A stretch of 64,000 bases of DNA from Anastatus disparis. Its lineage: Eukaryota > Arthropoda > Insecta > Hymenoptera > Eupelmidae. The position numbers and the translations under genes are program-made. Of the stretch, positions 57,601 to 64,000 are shown piece by piece. Location: contig JAFFSR010000083.1 of NCBI GenBank assembly GCA_017163975.1, positions 186,001-250,000 on the forward strand, in the 5' to 3' direction. The notes under the pieces were generated by a model that was not told the DNA's origin, made no database searches, and saw only the letters and a program-made list of their open reading frames with translations. Each line of letters starts with the position of its first letter. The stretch's first letter is position 1.

Positions 57601-57879
57601 ATAAGCTAAGATGTATTTTACCACGTATTTCAGTGTAATAAATAAAAAGAAAAAAATTTAATTTTATTATGTTCATTAATTTAAGTTATATATAAAATAT
57701 TTTTATTATTAAAATTTTCTTTTTATGATTCAATATAAATATAATAATTATAAATGGTGGTGATAAATAAAAACAATTATATAATGTTTAATAATTTTCA
57801 TTTATTCATGTATTCTTATTATGTACAATTTACAATAAATAGTTTGAAAAATAATTTGACGAGTATATTTTTATTTATT
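57601..57879. terminator. convergent 3' ends with poly-A signals
   Basis: The integrase (plus) and the small protein (minus) end toward each other here. AATAAATAAA near 57638 on the plus strand and TTTATT blocks for the minus strand near 57860 could serve as polyadenylation signals. No gene is seen; the 76-aa plus-strand ORF is AT-rich and has no support. Confidence 0.5.
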
Positions 57880-58179
57880 TTAAGCCCGATCGAATTTAAA
57901 AGAAGATCCTCCCAGGTATATTGCAATCAAACGCAGTTTATTTGCATTATCACAGAGATTGTAGAAAAATTCTTCATCTTTTAAGATTGCAGATGAAATC
58001 TTTCTTGGTAAGAAGACTTGGAAGCTTTGGTCAAAATCTGCTACGACCTTGGTTCCAAATCTTGTCTTGACTTGTTTCAGTGAAGTCACCATGTACTGCT
58101 GGTCTTTTTCTAAGTCTGTGACTTTCTTCCTTGGCAGGAAGTCGCTTCCAGCAATCTTGTTTAGTGCAGATAAATCCAT
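57880..58179 (-). CDS. small Polinton protein, OB-fold-like, with a 5' intron
   Basis: The ORF encodes 99 aa. It has TDLEKDQQYMVTSLKQVKTR followed by ADFDQSFQVFLPR and ends in LGGSSFKFDRA. The strand-rich first half with regularly spaced hydrophobic residues would suit a single-stranded-DNA-binding OB fold, but no signature proves it. Immediately before the ATG is a splice acceptor, TTTTCAG (58183-58181), and 104 bp upstream a good donor, GTAAGT (58284-58279). The 5' untranslated region is therefore probably spliced to an exon that includes the end of the acidic ORF. It is located after PolB on the same strand. Confidence 0.6.
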   Translation of the reverse strand: MDLSALNKIAGSDFLPRKKVTDLEKDQQYMVTSLKQVKTRFGTKVVADFDQSFQVFLPRKISSAILKDEEFFYNLCDNANKLRLIAIYLGGSSFKFDRA

Positions 58180-58292
58180 TCTGAAAACAAGAAAAAGTAA
58201 AAAAAATTAAAAATTTCTGTTAGAAAAAAATTTTGATGGAAAAAAATAATGTTTTTTGGTAAAAAAAAATAAATTGTAACTTACTTAAAAAG

Positions 58293-58664
58293 TTAGTCGA
58301 TTTTAGATTTCTTTGTGCAAGGTTGATCGTCCTCAAGCTCTTCGATTACTTGAATGCGCTCCTCATTGTGGTCCATTTGTTGATATAGCCCATTCCCCAC
58401 TTCGATGTCTGCCCTTTCCATTGCTACTCGTAATATATCCTTTTTTTCTCCTTCCTGGAAACTTGCCCCCTCCATTGATGGATGCCAGTCATTCATGAAC
58501 TCCTCTAACACATCATACTCAATGATAATTTGCTCGCCTTCATAAAGTGACATCCCCACTCGCTCTGCACTATTTTCATTGGTGGCTTCATCCCTTCTCT
58601 CGATTTCCCTCTCTCTTTCATTCTCTGTAGCATCCATCTCCACTCGTGTATCTCCCCTCCTCAT
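58293..58664 (-). CDS. acidic hypothetical ORF overlapping the PolB end
   Basis: The ORF encodes 123 aa with a strongly charged N-terminal half (ERERE-rich) and an acidic C-terminal part ending in a basic KKSKID. No motif is recognised. It overlaps the last 47 bp of the PolB frame. The PolB reading crosses an AAAAAAA/AAAAA-rich stretch (near 58685-58697), and one base fewer there would carry it into this frame. It is either a separate protein or a C-terminal extension of PolB. Confidence 0.45.
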   Translation of the reverse strand: MRRGDTRVEMDATENEREREIERRDEATNENSAERVGMSLYEGEQIIIEYDVLEEFMNDWHPSMEGASFQEGEKKDILRVAMERADIEVGNGLYQQMDHNEERIQVIEELEDDQPCTKKSKID

Positions 58665-61600
58665 TTCTACCTCCCACTCTTTTTCTTTTTTTCAGCAGCC
58701 ATTTTTCTTGCATGTTCCTCTCTACTTCAAGTGCAGCTTGCGCCATCTGTATTTCTTCAATTTTATAATGTCCCCAAGGTAAAGTATCTGTACTATCAGG
58801 CAATAAAAATCTCTTATCATCGTGAGGACTTAGAGCAATTTTTCTCTGTTTTTCAGTATGCACAGTATGCAATTTTGAACGGATATTGCACTGTTCACGG
58901 TATATAATAGTGAGATCTTGAAGACAGCTTCGGTAATCCTCAAAAGTAATTGATTTTTTAACAACACTGGACTTTATACCTTTGGCTTTCTTTATAACTT
59001 CTCCTCCATTGATTGAAATACTATACATTTTGCTTCGTAATCCTATAAATTCTGTCATTATCTTACCATTACATTCGTCTTTCATCAAACCCGGAACTTT
59101 CTTATTAACTCGAGGAATTTCGAACGGATTATTTTCTTCATAATCGGAAGTATCAAATTTATGTATGTCCTCTTTCATTATTTTGTACATGTCAACATCC
59201 TCAACTTCGTATATGAGACTATCAGTATCAGTATACAAAAGTTTGCATTTGTCTCCAACTCGCTTTTTCATATACGAATAATGAAAATCATAAACTAATG
59301 TTTTTGATAATTCTAAAATGCAAAATCCAACATAAATTGGTTTCTTGATTGTGATGCTCGTTCTCTTCATTTGAATGGCAACTAAATTCTCATCAAAAAT
59401 AGCACAGCTGTGAAAATTTGGTAGAGCTATGCGTGCTTCTGCTCCATATCTACCAGTAAATTTATTTACCAATCGGACATCAACTCGAGACCGCTCTCGC
59501 TCAATGCACTTTCCATAGACAGCATTGATTAACAATTTATAAAAAAGTTTTTCAAATTCGTTCTTAGCCTGCATTCTTTTTTGAGTATTCAATTCCACAT
59601 AAGGTTTAAGCCATGCCTTTTGCTCAAAACTTAAAATTCTATGCACTTTTTTCAGTCGAAGTCCATTTTCCAACACTTGTCTGAGTGTTCGATAGTAAAT
59701 AACATATCTCTCCTTGTTCTTCAAAGTAGTGAGAAGTTTCTTTTGTTTCGAGCCATGTGGCGCACTATGCTCTGCGCAGAATAGAAAATCTCGATGTGCA
59801 TCGTGTATTTCCTCGGGATACTCCAAATCTACTTCAGCAATATATCCAATAACTGAATCTGGCGGTGCGTTGTAAAAGTTTGAATTCGTCTCATATTCTA
59901 CCCATTTGAATTTTCCGACTGGCAAATATTGAACCATTGCCCATCCATAAAGATTATTAATATCAAAGTACATAGGTGTTTTCATTTTCTGTTTTTCATC
60001 ATACGGAGAGCCCATATATGGATTGTTCGCCTTGGCATAGCGATTACAGCATTGACTTATTCCTCCCCGAATACCTGCTTCAATGAACATCAACATATCT
60101 ATATCTGTAAGAAGCTCCAGTTCTACCTTCGTCATTTTTAGCGCTGCTGAAAATGTCAAGCCTGGAGACGTATAAAAGTGAGCTGGACATAAACCGTAAG
60201 CTTTGAGAGATGTTTCTCGAAAACTTTCAAATACATCCGCCAATAGTAAAACATCTGTTTTTAAGTATAAATCCGAATACTCGCCTAATGTCCTTATATT
60301 GAACTTACTCCAGACTTGAATAGCATGCTTATAGTCTTCATCAGCAATATGAGAATCGGTGAGTTGGTTATAAAACTGATTTTTCTCTGGCAATTTCGTA
60401 ACTAATAATTTATCCAATCCATCTACAAAATCATATGGAAATATACCTTTACGTTTGAAAAAATCAATTTTCTCATCTGTAAAACCATCAGTTCGAAACT
60501 CTTTTATCAATATCGGCACATTTTCCAAGTATGATGCAAGTTTTTCTAATGACGAAGGAAGAAAACGCCAAGAATCTATGAATCTAAAACTTAGGTCACT
60601 GCCATCTATGTATTTTGTAAAAGAAATATATTTTTCCTTATTATATGGCAATAGCGTAACTCGTCCTCCCATCAATGAAGATGTGGCTATCTCTTTCAAT
60701 ATGAAGTGTGTATCGTAATTGAGGTTATAAAAAACCACAGGAATAAATTTTGAATACTTGTAATTCAAATTACATGAATTATGTGCTGCACCTCTGAAAC
60801 TAATGTAAAAAAAAATAGATATTTTGAAAAAATTTGCATGATAAAGTAAATTTTTTTTTCATTGAAATATAACTATAATTAATATCTTACCGTCCTGTGA
60901 GATGACAGTGATCTCGTACTGCGAGTTCTTCATCATGGATTAGTTTTCGGCATATGTGACAAATGGTTGACCTTTGGAAAGATAATTCTTCTAAATCCGT
61001 AAGTTTTAATGGTTTCGGATTCTTGTAGAGTTTATCAATTTCCTCACTGATTGATTTTAATTCTTGAACAAACCATTGTGCAGGAGTCTGTCCATCTTCG
61101 ATATTTTTTCTATATGACTTATAAAAAGATAAGCTGTCATCAAAGCTACATTTTATATAATATCCTATGCTATATGCTTCATGAAGTTGGAAGGCAATCT
61201 CATTCATTGTAGGCTTCAGTAAACATTCAAAATCAGCATAAACAATAAAAGGAACTTTTTCGCTTTTATAATAATCTTCAAATTTCAGAATGTTGTTCTG
61301 CGAGTCAGGTAGATTAATTCGACAATAATTCAAATTCTTACAATCATTTTCATGAACTTGCAATCTTTCTTCATTATAAAAGACTTGTAAACATCTTTCA
61401 CAATGGAATGATTTTACATGTGTCTTAGATAGTTGAGATTTCAGAAGACGAGACATATTTTTTATCCAAACGTAGTGGTATTCGGGTAAACTAATATCAT
61501 CAGAATGATTATCTTTTTCATACTCATCGATGTAAAAGTCTTGGATGATGAGTAGATTGACATGCTTTTCCTTTTTATCCGATGTAATGTGGCAAGGTGA

Positions 61601-62566
61601 TACTTCAAACTTTTGTCCAAACTTCTTCAACATGTACACATTTACTGAAATATTATTCAGTTCTTCAAATTTTGGAACATTTTTAAGTGTCACTGGAAAT
61701 TCTATGTTATTAAATTTCAACTTGTTCTCATGCATGCTATATTGATTAACTCTATTAGTATTAGTTTCACTTGGATATATTGCTCAGAGGATAGCATACT
61801 TGAAACATTGATTGTCATTGTTACGAACATTGACACATGCTTTTTTCTTTTGTATAAAAGGTGGTAAAGGAATGTACGAACTGCCCTTGATCGGAGAATA
61901 TTTTTTCATATTTATACTCAGACTTGTAATGCTTTTTAGAGCCCAGCCAGAATCTTTTTCCTGAAATTCTTCTATCTGTGTCAAAATAGAATCTTTGATA
62001 TTTATTTTGAACCATTCTTCTAGATTCGTTGACATGAAAATTGAAGTACTTGTGGTTGTAAAATATTTAATATCTGTCAATTCTTCACTACTTTTCTGTA
62101 TAGAAAATTCTGCGGTGAAATCTGAATTCACTTTGAGAGCACTATATTCTTCTAAGCATGACTGTACATGTACTTTAAAGAGTTCTTGGGAGTCGTTTAA
62201 AAAACTTAAAATATCCACATGATTTATATTTACCACTACGCCAATTCTAATTCTGTTTTCGAAAGCTGACTGCACATCTCGCCATTCAACAGAAGCTTCT
62301 ATTTCTTCAGATTGCAGACCACCTCCTCGTTGAAGATGATGTTCAAATTGAACTTGAATACCCGAAAGATGTAACACACAAGTTTGACATCTCTGCTTTT
62401 CTCCTCTTGTAAGATCAGAATTGACAATTTTTTCATTTAATTTCTCTAAACTACCATTGCACATATCTATCCAATAATGGAGATCGGTATTGTTCAGTTC
62501 ATTTACATTTTGCAAAGCATCACGGAGTAGTTGCACAAGACGTTCAAAGAAATTAATTGAAGACAT
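58618..62566 (-). CDS. PolB: Polinton protein-primed DNA polymerase B, one intron, in-frame TGA
   Basis: PolB copies the linear genome, primed by a terminal protein, and proofreads. The gene starts at 62566. An intron of 97 bp, 60890-60794 (GTAAGA to TTTCAG), is needed to keep the frame and joins CHLTGR to GAAHNSCN. The coding length is about 1284 codons, normal for the family. The 3'-5' exonuclease shows YADFECLL (61240-61217), YNLNYDTHF and YSDLYLKTD. Polymerase motif A is DINNLYGWAM (near 59950), motif B KLLINAVYGK (near 59520) and motif C YTDTDS (near 59227). A zinc-like CHIC...HCH lies before the intron. One TGA at 61786-61784, in a conserved YAIL-A segment, interrupts it; ATG codons follow about 50 bp later. 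The N-terminal 260 aa are the conserved region with FENRIRIGVVVN and FQEKDSGW. Confidence 0.93.
60794..60890 (-). other. spliceosomal intron of PolB
   Basis: Donor GTAAGATATT and acceptor TTAGTTTCAG bound a 97-bp AT-rich intron with stops in all useful frames. Removal makes a codon from CG plus A and restores the polymerase frame in the conserved zinc-like to exonuclease II linker. Confidence 0.85.
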
Positions 62567-63066
62567 TTTTTTTTTTTTATTTAAAATAACCTTTCACAAA
62601 CACAAACTTTCACGATTGGTAAAGTTTAGTCCCGATGACTATGTACACTCACGACTCCTCTGACGAAGTATGCTCATCCAGAAACCTTCAGTCCTTTTTA
62701 AAGGTAAGTTAACAAAAGGAGAGATAGAAAATTCAATTAACTAACCAATAGTAAAACGGAGTGCAAGTTTTTCAGAAAAAGAGAGGTTTTCACGGGTAGG
62801 GATGAATTTTTTACCTTTTTTAACCTATCAGGATCATTTCTTAGTTTTAACCAATGAGGATTGAGCGATTTTCCATCGTCCAATCTTAAAAAGTTAGAGG
62901 GGGAGTGACTATCATCTTTTAGTTTAACCAGTGACAACTGAGCTATTTTCCATCGTCCAATCTTAAAAAAGTAAGAGGGGAATTGCTTGACATAAACTTA
63001 CGATTTGAAAATTTTCTATTCTCATTTCCCGATATTAATTCATACTGAAACATCCAACGCTACGAG
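62567..63066. promoter_or_regulatory. divergent promoter with tandem CCAAT-bearing repeats
   Basis: The spacer between PolB (minus) and the right DEDD-like gene (plus) holds two direct repeats, 62843-62904 and 62921-62981. They share GATTTTCCATCGTCCAATCT or its TATTTTCC variant and AAAAAGTTAGAGGGGG-like ends. CCAAT occurs at about 62744, 62850, 62875 and 62957, which are possible NF-Y-type sites. The repeats lie ahead of the plus-strand gene. Confidence 0.6.
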
Positions 63067-63921
63067 ATGGCTAGAACTCGTGATTACGATATGCTGTTCA
63101 AAAATTATATCATGCAGTCTGCGGAAGAAGAAAGCATTTATATATGTGATATTCAAGGATTTCAAAGAATATCAGAGGATTCTTTTATTTTCAAAGAAGT
63201 TAGTTTCCTCAATTTTAGAAAAACAGCTTTACCTACAGTCTATGTTTTCAAATCTCCAATTACATGGGAGGAACTAAATACAGAAGAAAAATGCATGGCT
63301 CAGTGGGTGGAAAGGTTCCATCACGGTATAGCATGGAATTCCGGAGATATTCCATATCATCGTCTACAACGTGTTTTCCAAATCTGCTCGCAAGGAATCA
63401 AAAAATTATTTGTCAAAGGAGAGCAGAAAGTGCAATGGTTGAAAAATCTTTTACCAAGTGTGTAAGTAAAAATATATTTAAATTTTTTATATTCAAAATA
63501 ATCATTTTCTTAATACTTTTCATACTTTTTTATACTTTTTATACTTTTTCATACTTTTCTCATACTTTTTAATACTTTTTTCATACTTTTTAATACTTTT
63601 TTTCATACTTTTTAATACTTTTCTTATACTTTTATATTATAGTTTAATTATTCTGTTTATTTTATTTGCAGGTCAATTTCAAATGTTGAAGATTTCGGCT
63701 GTCCAGCATTAGAAGGAATAATAGGTGATAAGCACCACTTCTGCTTGAACCATGTTTTCTGTATAAGAAGAAAAAGACCCGTGTGTGCAGTCAATAATAC
63801 GATTGCTATACGAGCATGGCTACGAAATTACTTAAATATTAATGATAAAGATGAGGTTGATAATTATTTTAAACAAAACAAAAAAATGAAATGTACATGT
63901 TTATATTTTGCAAATGAATAA
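63067..63921 (+). CDS. Polinton DEDD-exonuclease-like protein, right copy, two exons
   Basis: Exon 1 is 63067-63461 and exon 2 is 63672-63921; together they give 214 aa. The donor GTAAGT at 63462 and the acceptor TTTGCAG at 63665-63671 keep the frame, and exon 2 ends at TAA 63919-63921. The protein has YICDIQGF (Asp28) and FKEVSFL (Glu44), HGIAWNSGDIPY, then FVKGEQKVQWL, and in exon 2 a C-x6-H element followed by CAVNN and AWLRNYL. This order matches the left copy at 50617-51090, so they are divergent paralogues. A DEDD-type nuclease fold is inferred; the last acidic residue is replaced by Asn. The intron holds a (CATACTTTTTAATACTTT)-type repeat at 63508-63640. Confidence 0.65.
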
Positions 63922-64000
63922 AATTTTTAAAATTTTTTTATTATTATCTTATTAAAATACTATAATAATTGTATTTCTAAAATGAAAAAATAATTGTATT
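63922..64000. other. right edge: downstream of the last Polinton gene
   Basis: AT-rich sequence with a possible AATAAAATT poly-A signal at 63917. No terminal repeat like the one at 50441 is seen, so the Polinton continues past the window. Confidence 0.5.

Noticed and set aside
58313..58782. Plus-strand ORFs opposite the acidic ORF
   Set aside because: They are antisense shadows of the charged repeat-like coding sequence.
59929..60718. Plus-strand ORFs inside PolB
   Set aside because: They are antisense shadows of the polymerase gene.

Overview
The window looks like repeat-rich, AT-rich nuclear DNA of an arthropod, most likely an insect. The support is an errantivirus-like Ty3/gypsy element with a fusion-protein-type env, a tRNA-headed SINE, many TTAA-flanked foldback elements and a Polinton/Maverick whose genes use short (~100-200 bp) spliceosomal introns. 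I find no host housekeeping gene. Nearly everything recognisable is mobile or repetitive DNA, much of it nested. The insect order cannot be fixed from this sequence alone.

Layout. 1-7.6 kb: a decayed Ty3/gypsy element entered inside pol (RT, RNase H, linker, integrase), then one env-like gene and a second, more degraded env-like region, then small Cys-rich ORFs. 7.6-13.8 kb: low-complexity DNA, hairpins, a TTAA-flanked MITE that splits one copy of a tandem duplication, a 1.15-kb foldback and a 166-bp near-perfect palindrome. 13.8-23.1 kb: a large inverted-repeat structure with ~2-kb arms around a decayed, multi-exon, RNase H-fold transposase gene on the minus strand; a SINE sits in the left arm only, so the right arm shows the empty site. 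23.55-33.55 kb: a 10-kb degenerate array of TTTATGG-type units with two strand-switch blocks, internal duplications and a piggyBac-like MITE. 33.96-46.99 kb: a second giant inverted repeat (arms ~2.8 and ~2.3 kb) with further foldbacks, minisatellites and a 5'-truncated LINE between the arms. 47.27-50.31 kb: an internally deleted relative of the 14-22 kb transposon. From ~50.44 kb to beyond the right edge: a Polinton.

The Polinton carries a largely complete morphogenesis and replication set. Minus strand, left: DEDD-like protein, double jelly-roll major capsid protein, a 48-aa basic ORF, penton-like minor capsid protein, adenain-like protease and a parvovirus-VP1-type phospholipase A2 protein. 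Plus strand, centre: packaging ATPase, a conserved Polinton protein in two ORFs, a fibre-like protein and a chromodomain integrase. Minus strand, right: a small protein, an acidic ORF and protein-primed DNA polymerase B with one intron. At the right edge lies a second, divergent spliced copy of the DEDD-like gene. Capsid, protease and ATPase would build and fill a particle, integrase and polymerase would replicate and insert the element, and the PLA2 and fibre-like proteins are candidate entry functions. The copy carries three nonsense codons and four breaks that each correspond to a one-base change in an A-rich run, so it is either a young decaying copy or partly affected by homopolymer errors.
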